NCBI GenBank assembly: GCA_025350105.1
Contig: JANXYJ010000183.1
Coordinates: 33,349-97,348 of the forward strand
Length of the DNA: 64,000 nucleotides
DNA from: Terriglobia bacterium
Lineage (GTDB): Bacteria > Acidobacteriota > Terriglobia > Bryobacterales > Bryobacteraceae
Direction: 5' to 3'
Positions within the stretch are counted from its first letter, which is position 1. Every line of letters begins with the position of its first letter. The notes beneath the pieces are model-generated. The model saw nothing but the letters and a program-made list of their open reading frames with translations. It searched no databases and had not been told where the DNA came from. Shown here piece after piece: positions 1 to 8,383 of the stretch. The position numbers were made by a program, and so were the translations under genes.

Positions 1-1
1 C

Positions 2-943
2 ATCGCCCAGGAAATGTCGCGCGATAGCGACGTCGTTTTCCTGGGCGAAGACATCGCCAAAGCGGGCGGCGTTTTTAAGGCCACGGTTGGATTGCTGGAA
101 CAATTCGGGCCGCTGCGCGTCCGTGACACGCCCATTTCCGAACAAGCCATTTTAGGCGCCGCCATGGGAGCCGCGATGACCGGACTGAAGCCCATCGCCG
201 AAATCATGTTCTCCGATTTCATCGCCGTGTGCTTCGACTACCTGGCCAACGAATTTTCCAAAAGCCGCTATATGACCAACGGCCAGGTGAAGTGTCCGCT
301 TGTCGTCCGCACCGGCAATGGCGGCGGCGCCCGCTTCGGCGCGCAACACAGCCAGAGCGTCGAAAACTGGTGCATGATGATTCCCGGCCTGAAAGTGGTT
401 GCGCCGTCGACGCCGCTCGACGTGATTGGCCTGCTGGCAGCCTCGGTTCGCGATCCCGATCCGGTGATCTTCTTCGAACACAAATCGCTCTACGCCGTGA
501 AAGGCGAAGTGCCGGACGGCGAAATCGTCGACACGCTGGGCACTGCGAAAATCGTGCGCCCTGGTAAAGACGCGACGATATTAGCGCTGGCCATGATGGT
601 GCCGCGTGCTCTGGCCGCCGCCGAAAGACTGAAAGCCGAACACGGCGTCGATTGCGAAGTGATCGATGTACGCTCGCTGGTTCCTCTGGATACGCAAACC
701 ATGCTTGCGTCGGTAGCTCGCACCGGCCGCGTGTTTACGGTGGAAGAAAATCCGCGCCTGTGCGGCTGGGGAGCGGAACTGGTCTCCATCATCGCCGACG
801 AAGCTTTTTACGACTTGGACGGGCCGCCGGTGCGCATCACCACGCCCCACATCCCGCTGCCGGCGGCGGACGCGCTGGAAGATCTGGCCATTCCCAGCGT
901 GCAGCGAATCACCAACACCATCCAGCGGTCGCTTTCGGCATAA
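2..943 (+). CDS. 2-oxoacid dehydrogenase E1 component, beta subunit (5' truncated)
   Basis: Thiamine-diphosphate-dependent decarboxylase subunit of a pyruvate, acetoin or branched-chain 2-oxoacid dehydrogenase complex. It forms the alpha2beta2 E1 that feeds acyl groups to E2. The reading frame is open to the window edge and the five codons before the first ATG (14) read IAQEM, which fits the family N-terminus, so the true start lies upstream. Family motifs seen are FLGEDIAKAGGVF, the TPISEQAILGAAMGAAM helix, TGNGGGARFGAQHSQS and the C-terminal TVEENPRLCGWGAEL. The E2 gene follows 12 bp downstream, so the two are an operon and E1 alpha is probably just outside the window. Which oxoacid is used cannot be read from this subunit. 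Confidence 0.93.
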   Translation: MAQEMSRDSDVVFLGEDIAKAGGVFKATVGLLEQFGPLRVRDTPISEQAILGAAMGAAMTGLKPIAEIMFSDFIAVCFDYLANEFSKSRYMTNGQVKCPLVVRTGNGGGARFGAQHSQSVENWCMMIPGLKVVAPSTPLDVIGLLAASVRDPDPVIFFEHKSLYAVKGEVPDGEIVDTLGTAKIVRPGKDATILALAMMVPRALAAAERLKAEHGVDCEVIDVRSLVPLDTQTMLASVARTGRVFTVEENPRLCGWGAELVSIIADEAFYDLDGPPVRITTPHIPLPAADALEDLAIPSVQRITNTIQRSLSA

Positions 944-955
944 AGGGGCACATCT

Positions 956-2200
956 ATGGACGTCTTAATGCCTCAACTCGGCGAAACGGTGAAGGAAGGC
1001 AAAATCACCATCTGGTTCAAAGCGGTGGGCGACTCCGTGAAGTCCGGCGACAATCTGTTTGAGATTGAGACCGATAAAGTTTCGATGGAGGTGCCCTCCA
1101 TCACGGCTGGCGTGATTGCGGAGATCCGCGTGAAAGCCGGTGAAATCGCGCCAGTGGGCGGCGTGCTGGCGGTGATTTCGGAGAACGGAACGGCTCCCGC
1201 CAAAAGCAACGGAACTCCGCAGGCAGCCGCTGTTGATCCACGTGTCAAGCCCGCACAGATGAACCCGTTCCAGGAAGTTCATTCGCCCGAACGCAATTTC
1301 GGTCCTGCGAAAACCGCAAAGGGCGTGCCCGTCACACCCATGGCGCGGCGGCTGGCATCACTCTCCGGAATTGATTTGTCCACCGTGCCCGGTTCGGGTC
1401 CGCATGGCAGGATCGTGGCCCAGGACGTCCGCGGCACCCGGCCCGCCGCGCCCGTCTTATCACCCATCGCGTCTTCTTTTGGAACAGCCGACCAAGTCCG
1501 CGCCATCTACAAAGACGTCCCCTTTGAAGAAATACCCGTCGACGGAATGCGCCGCGTCATCGCCAGGCGTTTGGTGGAAGCCAAGCAAACCGTTCCGCAT
1601 TTTTATTTAACAGCGGACGTCAATATGGATCGTCTGCTAACGCTGCGCAAGGAAGCGAATGAGGAAGGTCCCTTGAAACTTTCGGTGAACGATTTCATCA
1701 TCAAAGCCCTGGCGCTGGCGCTGCAAAAAGTTCCTCATGCCAACGCGGTATGGGCCGAAGATCGCATCCTCCGCTTCTCGCGTTCCGACGTTGGCGTCGT
1801 CGTGGCTAGCGAAGGCGGATTGTTGACGCCGGTCATCCGTTCCGCCGAAAGCAAATCGCTTTCTGCTATCTCAACCGAAATGCGCGATCTGGCCGAGCGC
1901 GCCCGTGGGCGTAAACTGCAGCCCGTCGAATACCAGGGTGGGGCCTCCGCTGTCTCAAACTTGGGCATGTACGGCATCCGCGTTTTCTCGGGCATCATCA
2001 ATCCGCCGCAAGCAACATTGTTGGCGGTTGGCGCCGCCGAACGCCGCCCCGTGGAAGGTGAAAACGGCGCTGTCCGTTTCGCCACGCAAATGACCGTGAC
2101 GCTCTCCTGCGATCATCGTGTGGTCGACGGCGCGCTTGGCGCGCAGCTGCTGAACGCCTTCAAGGCGGCCATGGAACATCCCGTCACGATGTTGGTCTAA
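956..2200 (+). CDS. Dihydrolipoamide acyltransferase (E2) of a 2-oxoacid dehydrogenase complex
   Basis: Core E2 enzyme of 414 residues that moves the acyl group from E1 to CoA through a swinging lipoyl arm. Domains in order: one lipoyl domain (about 1-77) with lipoylation lysine K41 in ETDKVSME; a Pro/Ala linker; a peripheral subunit-binding domain (about 125-162, TPMARRLASLSGIDLSTVPG); and the catalytic domain (about 185-414) ending with the H-x-x-x-D-G active site in DHRVVDGALGAQLL. The length is normal for a single-lipoyl E2. It lies 12 bp after E1 beta. No E3 gene is visible, so a lipoamide dehydrogenase must be encoded elsewhere. Pyruvate versus branched-chain specificity is unresolved. 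Confidence 0.94.
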   Translation: MDVLMPQLGETVKEGKITIWFKAVGDSVKSGDNLFEIETDKVSMEVPSITAGVIAEIRVKAGEIAPVGGVLAVISENGTAPAKSNGTPQAAAVDPRVKPAQMNPFQEVHSPERNFGPAKTAKGVPVTPMARRLASLSGIDLSTVPGSGPHGRIVAQDVRGTRPAAPVLSPIASSFGTADQVRAIYKDVPFEEIPVDGMRRVIARRLVEAKQTVPHFYLTADVNMDRLLTLRKEANEEGPLKLSVNDFIIKALALALQKVPHANAVWAEDRILRFSRSDVGVVVASEGGLLTPVIRSAESKSLSAISTEMRDLAERARGRKLQPVEYQGGASAVSNLGMYGIRVFSGIINPPQATLLAVGAAERRPVEGENGAVRFATQMTVTLSCDHRVVDGALGAQLLNAFKAAMEHPVTMLV

Positions 2201-2226
2201 GCACGTAAAAGCACTTCAGCACCAAA

Positions 2227-2245
2227 CCGCGACCGTAAGGGAGCG
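2227..2245 (+). repeat. Dispersed hairpin repeat, family 1, copy A
   Basis: Core CCGCGACCGTAAGGGAGCG between the E2 and MFS genes. CCGC and GCG(G) pair, with a tandem G-A mismatch and a CC/GG closing pair around a GTAA loop. The flanks (TTCAGCACCAA before, CGCAAC after) are shared with copy B at 7067. Confidence 0.7.
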
Positions 2246-2279
2246 TCGCAACAATACAAGTCAGTGTTTTCACAAATCA

Positions 2280-3515
2280 ATGTTTTCCTGGATCGCCACC
2301 CTCTCCGCCAAAGAACGCCGTGCCTTTGGCGCTTGCGTCGGTGGCTGGGCGCTGGACGCCATGGACGTCCAGATGTACAGCTTTGTGATCCCCACCTTGA
2401 TTGCCACCTGGGGCATCACGCGCGGCCAGGCCGGCGCCTTGGGCACCGCGGCACTTTTGGTTTCCGCCATCGGCGGTTGGATCGCCGGCTGGTTCGCCGA
2501 TCGCTACGGCCGCGTGCGCACTTTGCAAATCGCCATCGCCTGGTTCGCCGTCTTCACTTGTCTTTCCGGCCTGGCACAAAACTACAACCAAATGTTTGTG
2601 GTGCGCGCGCTGCTGGGCGTAGGCTTCGGTGGCGAATGGGCCGCCGGCGCGGTTCTACTGGGCGAGGTCATGCGCCCTGAACATCGTGGCAAAGCGCTCG
2701 GCACCATGCAAGCGGGCTGGGCCGTGGGTTGGGGCGCTTCGGCGTTATTGTACGCGCTGTTCTTTTCGATCCTGCCCGCCCAGCTCGCCTGGCGCGCGCT
2801 TTTCTTGATTGGCATTCTGCCCGCGCTGCTGGTCTTTTTCGTCCGCCGCTACGTCGAGGAACCTGAGGTCTATCTCGCCAGCAAAGCCCAGCTCGAAAAA
2901 TCGGGTGACCGGCCGTCGTTTACAGAAATTTTTCGCGGCCCGCTGTTGCCCATCACCGTTCTGGGCGGCATCATGGGCACCGGCGCGCAGGGCGGCTACT
3001 ACGCCGTCACCACCTGGCTGCCCACTTACCTGCGCACGGAACGCCACCTCTCTGTTTTAAACAGTTCCGGCTATCTTGCGGTATCCATCGCCGGTGCCTT
3101 CTTCGGCTACATGACCGGAGGCATCCTGGCCGACGCCATCGGCCGCCGCCTCACGTTCCTTGTCTTCGCCATCGGCGCGGGCGCGGTGGCGTTGATCTAT
3201 ACGATGATCCCTTTCGGCAACCAAGCCATGCTCGTGCTGGGCTTCCCTCTGGGCTTCTTCGCGTCCGGCGTCTTCAGCGCCATGGGGCCATTCTTTACCG
3301 AACATTTCCCCACCCGCGTGCGTGGCGTCGGTCAAGGCTTCGCCTACAATATTGGCCGCGCAGTGGGTGCGTTGTTCCCCACTCTGGTCGGCAAACTTTC
3401 GGAAACTATGCCGCTGGCGCAAGCCATCGGCCTCTTCGCCGGCGGAGCCTACGCCGTCATGGCCATCGCCGCCTTTCTTTTGCCAGAGACCAAGGGTAAA
3501 AAATTGGCGGCGTGA
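2280..3515 (+). CDS. MFS transporter, organic-acid/sugar-acid type
   Basis: Twelve-helix major facilitator of 411 residues in the inner membrane. The N-terminal GWALDAMDVQMYSF segment is the D-x-x-D helix 1 motif of the AAHS/SHS group (aromatic-acid, sialic-acid and lactate proton symporters). The loop 2-3 signature appears as GWFADRYGRVRT, and a second copy after helix 7 reads GGILADAIGRRL. The protein ends in a short charged tail. It is read in the same direction as the E2 gene with about 80 bp between them containing a hairpin repeat, so it may be independently expressed. The substrate cannot be assigned from sequence alone. Confidence 0.88.
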   Translation: MFSWIATLSAKERRAFGACVGGWALDAMDVQMYSFVIPTLIATWGITRGQAGALGTAALLVSAIGGWIAGWFADRYGRVRTLQIAIAWFAVFTCLSGLAQNYNQMFVVRALLGVGFGGEWAAGAVLLGEVMRPEHRGKALGTMQAGWAVGWGASALLYALFFSILPAQLAWRALFLIGILPALLVFFVRRYVEEPEVYLASKAQLEKSGDRPSFTEIFRGPLLPITVLGGIMGTGAQGGYYAVTTWLPTYLRTERHLSVLNSSGYLAVSIAGAFFGYMTGGILADAIGRRLTFLVFAIGAGAVALIYTMIPFGNQAMLVLGFPLGFFASGVFSAMGPFFTEHFPTRVRGVGQGFAYNIGRAVGALFPTLVGKLSETMPLAQAIGLFAGGAYAVMAIAAFLLPETKGKKLAA

Positions 3516-3572
3516 AACGCATGAAGCGGGCCGTTTGCCCCACCCGCCCCAACGGGTATAAACTCAACAGAC

Positions 3573-4082
3573 ATGACAACCAACACCAAAACTTCGTCAC
3601 TTGTCAGTTTTGCCTTTCTGGTGCCAGCGTTTCTAGCATTAGCCGGTTGCACGCAGGCGCCGCCGCCCCCGCCTGCCATCGATCTCGCCGCCGAGGAAAC
3701 TAAGATCCGCGACATCGAAACCGCCTGGAACAAGGACTGGGCCGCCAAGGACGTGGAGAAAATAGCTTCTCACTATGCCGACGATGCCACGCTGATGGCG
3801 CCCGGTGGACCCGCCATGAAGGGCATCGCCGTCATCCACGAAGGCTTGAAGCCGTTTATGGCGGACCCCAACATGAAGCTGGCCTTCACCGCGCAACACG
3901 TGGAAATCGCCAAATCCGGCGACGTCGCTTTTACGCAAGGCACCTATACAATGACCATGAGCAACCCCAAGACCAAAAAGCCCGAAACCGAAAAGGGCAC
4001 CTACGTCACGGTCTATAAAAAAGCGGCCAACGGAAATTGGATGGCCATGGAAGATATCAACACGCCCGACGGAACGCACTAA
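3573..4082 (+). CDS. Lipoprotein with SnoaL/DUF4440-like NTF2 fold
   Basis: Protein of 169 residues with an N-terminal signal peptide ending in a lipobox (LALAGC, cysteine near residue 27), so a membrane-anchored periplasmic lipoprotein is predicted. The remainder fits the NTF2-like/DUF4440 fold: an N-terminal helix IRDIETAWNKDWAAKDVEKIASHYADDATLM, then alternating strands ending VYKKAANGNWMAMEDINTPD. Proteins of this fold bind small ligands or act as ketosteroid-isomerase-like enzymes, but most are uncharacterised. It precedes the sulfite-oxidase-type gene with a hairpin repeat between them. No catalytic role is claimed. Confidence 0.82.
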   Translation: MTTNTKTSSLVSFAFLVPAFLALAGCTQAPPPPPAIDLAAEETKIRDIETAWNKDWAAKDVEKIASHYADDATLMAPGGPAMKGIAVIHEGLKPFMADPNMKLAFTAQHVEIAKSGDVAFTQGTYTMTMSNPKTKKPETEKGTYVTVYKKAANGNWMAMEDINTPDGTH

Positions 4083-4103
4083 ACCGCGACACCGAAATCC
4101 GAG

Positions 4104-4122
4104 CCGCGGCCAAAGGGAGCGG
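4104..4122 (+). repeat. Dispersed hairpin repeat, family 1, copy C
   Basis: Core CCGCGGCCAAAGGGAGCGG. It is preceded by GAG and followed by TG, and this extended 24-bp block is identical to copy D at 47118. It lies in the 86-bp gap before the sulfite-oxidase-type gene. Confidence 0.7.
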
Positions 4123-4168
4123 TGAAGGAACATACCAAAGCACGGTAAATCAAAAGGACAAAATCATC

Positions 4169-5365
4169 ATGTCGAACCCGATCACTCGCCCCACGCGTCG
4201 CGAAACCTTTCGCCTCGGCTTGGCCGCCACCGCCGCGCTCGCCACCATTCCCGATTGGGCCACGCCCGCCTTGGCCCAAGGGGAGGTCGACGTTCCCTTC
4301 ACCGATATTCCGGCTACCTTCAATCCCGGTAATCCCACCGCCACCACGCGCCTGCTCGACATCCGTAAGATCGATGGCCTGGTGACGCCGCGCGAACAAT
4401 TTTTCGCCATCAACCATTTCAATCGCCCGGAAATCGATGGCGCCGCGCACCGCGTCAAGTTCACTGGCTTGCTGAACAAGCCCACTGAATTTTCGTTGGC
4501 CGACCTCAAGGCCATGAAGCCCGTCGAAGTCGTCGCCGGTTACGAGTGTTCCGGCAACAGCGGACGTGCCATGCAAGGCCTGTCATCGAACGGCCGCTGG
4601 ACCGGAGTGCGTTTAAGTGATCTGCTGAAGAAAGTGGGCGTGCAACCCTCCGCCCGCGAAGTGGTCTTCTTCGGAACCGATCGCGGTAAAGAGGACGTCG
4701 TCTTCCGCCAGCAAACCTTCAAAATCGAACAGCAATTCGGCCGCAGCATGACGCTGGAGCACGCCATGAAGCAGCCGCTGCTGGCCTATGCACTTAACGG
4801 CGAGCCGCTGGCCCGCGAACAAGGCTTCCCCGTGCGCCTCGTCATGCCCGGCTGGTACGGCGTGGCCAACGTAAAGTGGCTGGCTGAAGTGCATCTTCAG
4901 GAAGATCGCTATTTGGGCAATTATCAGGCGCGCTGGTATCGCAGTCTTCGCGGCACCGGTGGCACCGGCGAAGAGACCGACCCGCAGACGCACTGGGTGG
5001 AGAACGAAGTCACCCACATGCGCGTGAAATCCGTCATCGCGCGCGTGCGCAAGTCGGGCAATCTTCACCAGGTGATGGGCTTCGTGTTGAACGATGGCAC
5101 GCCGCTCAAATCCGTGGAAGTGCAAATCGATGGCGGCGCTTGGCAATCAGCCACGTTAGACAAAACCACCGACAAAGCCAACTCCCAATATTCCTGGAAG
5201 CTCTTCACCTATCGTTGGGAAGGCGCCACGCCTGGTCCGCATACCCTGGTGGCCCGCGCCACCGAAATCACCGGCGCCGTCCAACCCACTACAGCCGAGC
5301 TCAGCCGTAAGAAAACATTTTTGGAAGATAACAGCCAGTTCCCGCGCAAGCTGACGATTGCGTGA
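4169..5365 (+). CDS. Tat-exported molybdopterin oxidoreductase, sulfite oxidase type
   Basis: Periplasmic molybdenum enzyme of 398 residues, expected to oxidise sulfite or a related substrate and pass electrons to a cytochrome c. The ATG at 4169 was chosen over an upstream in-frame ATG because it has an AAAAGGACA ribosome site and begins a twin-arginine signal (TRRETFRLG, arginines at 10-11) ending PALAQ. The molybdenum-coordinating cysteine is C127 in YECSGNSGR. The C-terminal third (about 285-398) is the Ig-like Mo-co oxidoreductase dimerisation domain. No haem domain is fused and no cytochrome subunit is adjacent, so the electron acceptor is unknown. Confidence 0.93.
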   Translation: MSNPITRPTRRETFRLGLAATAALATIPDWATPALAQGEVDVPFTDIPATFNPGNPTATTRLLDIRKIDGLVTPREQFFAINHFNRPEIDGAAHRVKFTGLLNKPTEFSLADLKAMKPVEVVAGYECSGNSGRAMQGLSSNGRWTGVRLSDLLKKVGVQPSAREVVFFGTDRGKEDVVFRQQTFKIEQQFGRSMTLEHAMKQPLLAYALNGEPLAREQGFPVRLVMPGWYGVANVKWLAEVHLQEDRYLGNYQARWYRSLRGTGGTGEETDPQTHWVENEVTHMRVKSVIARVRKSGNLHQVMGFVLNDGTPLKSVEVQIDGGAWQSATLDKTTDKANSQYSWKLFTYRWEGATPGPHTLVARATEITGAVQPTTAELSRKKTFLEDNSQFPRKLTIA

Positions 5366-5372
5366 GCTTGCT

Positions 5373-5717
5373 TTACCGACGAACTGGCTTTGCCGGCGCA
5401 GCGGGCTCCGGTAGCATGAAGGTGGTCTGGCCCGGATGATGCAGTTTTAGTTTCTTTTGAATTTCCAGATCCCGCTCATCCGGATTGGTGCGCAGCCGCT
5501 CCACATGCTCGCGCAGACGCTTGTTGTTCTGCGCAAGAATCGCGTTCTGCTGTTCCAGTTCCCGGATCTCGCGATGCTTTTGCAGCAGCGAATGAACGCC
5601 CCAGGGGCCCTCCAGCACCAGCAAGGCATACAAGGCGGCGCATGCCCCCACCAGCGCAAAGCGTCTGCTTCGGGGAGCCGGGGACCAAAAATTCTGTATC
5701 GCGTCTAGGATCATCAT
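5373..5717 (-). CDS. FtsB/DivIC-like septum formation protein
   Basis: Small bitopic membrane protein of 114 residues. It has a short cytoplasmic N-terminus, one transmembrane helix (about 19-38, RRFALVGACAALYALLVLEG), then a coiled coil (LLQKHREIRELEQQNAILAQ and NNKRLREHVERL) and a conserved block NPDERDLEIQKKLKLHHPGQTTF. This is the layout of FtsB/DivIC, which bridge FtsL and FtsQ in the divisome. It converges with the sulfite oxidase gene, 7 bp apart. No other cell-division genes are visible. Tandem ATGs start the gene (5717 and 5714). Confidence 0.85.
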   Translation of the reverse strand: MMILDAIQNFWSPAPRSRRFALVGACAALYALLVLEGPWGVHSLLQKHREIRELEQQNAILAQNNKRLREHVERLRTNPDERDLEIQKKLKLHHPGQTTFMLPEPAAPAKPVRR

Positions 5718-5881
5718 CAGGCATCACACTTGCCAAGCATTCGAAACAACAATGTAACAAGTCCTCCCATTATACAAAGCGAAGGCGCTCCCGTGGCCCA
5801 TCCGAAATGCCCGTTCAGAAAATGCCCGTAGGCATACTTGCCATTCCTTGCTACCCTTGAATTGGCGGGCGAATAGGTCCC

Positions 5882-6067
5882 ATGATCACCGATCGGTTGG
5901 GTTCGGAAACAAATATGAACTGCCCCAAGTGTGGCTCCCACGATGTTCGCCGTTCGCATTTCGGCGGCTTCTGGGATGCAGTGCTGCGCATTCGCGGCAA
6001 GTGGCCTTTCCGCTGCCGCAGTTGCCGTTTTCGCTTTCATCAAACTGCGGAAGCACCTCCTGATTAG
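5882..6067 (+). CDS. Small zinc-ribbon protein
   Basis: A 61-residue protein with two CxxC knuckles (MNCPKCGS and FRCRSCRFRF) spaced about 28 residues apart, the pattern of a rubredoxin-like zinc ribbon. The central stretch RRSHFGGFWDAVLRIRGKWP is basic and aromatic. Two ATGs are possible: 5882 follows AGGT closely, while 5915 would begin MNCPKCGS, which is how such proteins usually start, giving 50 residues. The function is unknown; nucleic-acid or protein binding is plausible. It is followed 23 bp later by the SDR gene. Confidence 0.65.
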   Translation: MITDRLGSETNMNCPKCGSHDVRRSHFGGFWDAVLRIRGKWPFRCRSCRFRFHQTAEAPPD

Positions 6068-6090
6068 CGTCCCGGCACTCAACACCTCGC

Positions 6091-6948
6091 ATGCATTCCT
6101 CTCGCGGTACCCTCATCCTCACCGGAGCCAGTCGCGGCATCGGAGCCGCCATCGCCCGCTTGGCCGCCGCAAAACCCCACGCCTATTCCGTTGCCGTCAA
6201 TTATCTTCGTGATGAGAATGCCGCGTATACTGTCGCCGAACAAATTCGCTCAGCCGGCGGAGTCGCCTCCGCTATTCAGGCCGATGTTGGCTCGGAGCCC
6301 GATGTTTTGCGCCTGTTCGCAACCGCCGCGCGCGAACTCGGACCCATCACCGCGCTGGTAAATAACGCTGGCATCGCCGAGCGCATCTGCCGCGTCGAAG
6401 ATCTTACCGCGCAAGAGATGGAACGCATGTTCCGCGTCAACGTCATCGGAACCATGCTCTGCTCGCGCGAAGCCGTGCGCGTCATGTCCGCGAAGGACAG
6501 CATGAATAAAAAACCCGCCAGCGTAGCCAGCGCAAGCGAACCCGCCGCACACAAATACGGTGCAAGTGAACACAGAGCGGGTGAACTCGACGCGAGTAAG
6601 CCCAGTGGCGCCATCGTCAATATTTCTTCCATCGCCGCCCGCACCGGCAGCCCCGGTGAATGGGTCCATTACGCCGCATCGAAGGCCGCCGTGAATACTT
6701 TTACCATCGGGCTCGCCCGCGAAGTGGCCACCGAAAACATCCGCGTCAACGCCGTCACCCCCGGCCTGGTGAGCACCGAATTTCACGCGAGCGTCGGCGC
6801 ACCCGATCGCCTCTCGCGCCTCAGCCCATCCATCCCCATGCAACGCCCCGCTAAACCCGAAGAAATCGCCGAAGCCGTTCTGTGGCTCCTCTCACCCGCC
6901 GCCTCCTACGTCACCGGCACAATTCTCGAAGTCGGTGGTGGCCGATAG
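6091..6948 (+). CDS. Short-chain dehydrogenase/reductase with an unusual repetitive insertion
   Basis: Classical SDR of 285 residues related to 3-oxoacyl-ACP reductases and glucose dehydrogenases. The Rossmann glycine motif is TGASRGIGAA (11-20), with NNAG at 91-94, the catalytic serine near 180 (VNISS) and Y194-x-x-x-K198. It is NAD(P)H dependent; the substrate is unknown. The family usually has a very short loop before the catalytic strand. Here about 38 residues (134-172) are inserted, rich in Ala/Ser/Glu and containing repeating A-S-E-x/A-S-K elements (SVASASEP, YGASEHRAGE, LDASKPSG). The active site is intact, so the insertion is probably tolerated. No ribosome site is obvious before ATG 6091. 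Confidence 0.88.
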   Translation: MHSSRGTLILTGASRGIGAAIARLAAAKPHAYSVAVNYLRDENAAYTVAEQIRSAGGVASAIQADVGSEPDVLRLFATAARELGPITALVNNAGIAERICRVEDLTAQEMERMFRVNVIGTMLCSREAVRVMSAKDSMNKKPASVASASEPAAHKYGASEHRAGELDASKPSGAIVNISSIAARTGSPGEWVHYAASKAAVNTFTIGLAREVATENIRVNAVTPGLVSTEFHASVGAPDRLSRLSPSIPMQRPAKPEEIAEAVLWLLSPAASYVTGTILEVGGGR

Positions 6949-7066
6949 CTGGCGGCGGCCGGAGTGAATCGATTTATAGATATCGGTCATCCCATGTATG
7001 TGGTCATTACACATAGAGAAAGACCCAGCCTCTACTTCAGGATCAAGCCTGATGTTCAGCACCAAG

Positions 7067-7085
7067 CCGCGACCGTCAGGGAGCG
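7067..7085 (+). repeat. Dispersed hairpin repeat, family 1, copy B
   Basis: Core CCGCGACCGTCAGGGAGCG in the 177-bp gap between the SDR and thiolase genes. The flanks match copy A (TTCAGCACCAAG before, ACGCAAC after). Confidence 0.7.
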
Positions 7086-7125
7086 ACGCAACGCTCACCT
7101 TCGCTAAACTGGAAGCACAACCCCT

Positions 7126-8331
7126 ATGAACGAAGTCTTCATCTGCGACGCCATCCGCACCCCCTTTGGACGCTACGGCGGATCTCTCGCTAGCATTCGT
7201 ACCGACGATCTTGCTTCGCTTCCCCTCAAAGCCCTGCAGGCCCGCAACCCCAACGCGGATTGGTCCGCCCTCGACGACGTTGTCTACGGCTGCGCCAATC
7301 AAGCCGGCGAAGATAATCGCGACGTTGCCCGCATGGCCCTTCTGCTCGCCGGTTTTCCGCAGGAGGTACCCGGCAGCACCGTCAACCGTTTGTGCGGATC
7401 CAGTCTTGACGCTCTCGGCGTCGCTTCCCGCGCCATCAAATCCGGCGAAGCCGAGTTCATGATCGTCGGCGGCGTCGAAAGCATGTCGCGCGCCCCGTTT
7501 GTCATGGGTAAAGCCGACAGCGCCTTCAGCCGCACCGCCGAAATTTTTGATACGACGATTGGCTGGCGCTTCATCAATCCTGCGATGAAAGCCAAGTACG
7601 GCGTCGACTCCATGCCCGAAACCGCCGAAAACGTGGCAGAGGACTTTAAGATCAACCGCGCCGACCAGGATCTCTTTGCCTACCGCACCCAACAACGCTG
7701 GGCCGCCGCGAACGCCGCCGGCTTCTTCAAAAGCGAAATCGTCCCGGTGACCATCCCGCAAAAGAAGGGCGATCCCAAAGCGTTCGACACCGACGAACAT
7801 CCGCGCCCCGACACAACGCTCGAAGCCCTGGCCAAACTCAGGCCCGTCGTGAAACCCACCGGCACTGTCACCGCTGGCAACGCATCGGGTGTGAATGACG
7901 GTTCGGTCGCCCTCATCCTCGCCACCGAAAGCGCTGCGAAGAAACATGGTCTGACGCCCAAAGCCCGCGTCATCGCCACCGCCGCCGCCGGAGTCGCCCC
8001 CCGCATCATGGGCATGGGCCCCGCCCCCGCCACCCGCAAGGTGCTGGCCAAGGCCGGCCTCAAACTGTCCGACATTTCCGTCATCGAACTCAACGAAGCC
8101 TTCGCCGCCCAAGCCCTCGCCGTCACCCGCGACCTCGGCCTCCCCGACGACGACCCGCGCGTCAACCCCAACGGCGGCGCCATCGCCATCGGCCACCCCC
8201 TGGGAGCCAGCGGTGCCCGTCTCGCCACCACCGCGCTCTATCAGCTCCACAAAACCAACGGCAAATACGCCCTCTGCACCATGTGCATCGGAGTCGGCCA
8301 AGGCATCGCGATGATCATGCAACGCGAATAG
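7126..8331 (+). CDS. pcaF: Thiolase, 3-oxoadipyl-CoA thiolase (PcaF) type
   Basis: Degradative thiolase of 401 residues cleaving a 3-oxoacyl-CoA with CoA. The N-terminus (FICDAIRTPFGRYGGSLASI) and the long GGVESMSRAPFVMGKADSAF segment are typical of PcaF/PaaJ beta-ketoadipyl-CoA thiolases rather than generic acetoacetyl-CoA thiolases. The active-site nucleophile is C90 (VNRLCGSSLDA), the histidine lies in GGAIAIGHPLGASG, and the second cysteine in CTMCIGVGQG. The role would be the last step of aromatic or phenylacetate catabolism. No other beta-ketoadipate genes are adjacent, so the assignment rests on sequence resemblance alone. Confidence 0.88.
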   Translation: MNEVFICDAIRTPFGRYGGSLASIRTDDLASLPLKALQARNPNADWSALDDVVYGCANQAGEDNRDVARMALLLAGFPQEVPGSTVNRLCGSSLDALGVASRAIKSGEAEFMIVGGVESMSRAPFVMGKADSAFSRTAEIFDTTIGWRFINPAMKAKYGVDSMPETAENVAEDFKINRADQDLFAYRTQQRWAAANAAGFFKSEIVPVTIPQKKGDPKAFDTDEHPRPDTTLEALAKLRPVVKPTGTVTAGNASGVNDGSVALILATESAAKKHGLTPKARVIATAAAGVAPRIMGMGPAPATRKVLAKAGLKLSDISVIELNEAFAAQALAVTRDLGLPDDDPRVNPNGGAIAIGHPLGASGARLATTALYQLHKTNGKYALCTMCIGVGQGIAMIMQRE

Positions 8332-8383
8332 CGGAATGCGCTCGACTCACGATGCACGGGTTGCTCCCGCTTGCAGCACCCTG

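Noticed and set aside
5717..6085. 122-codon minus-strand frame upstream of the FtsB-like gene
   Set aside because: It overlaps the zinc-ribbon gene in antisense and has no start context or motif.
6892..8322. 476-codon open frame on the minus strand, Gly/Asp/Ala rich
   Set aside because: It lies exactly opposite the thiolase gene, has the composition of a GC-rich antisense shadow and shows no domain.
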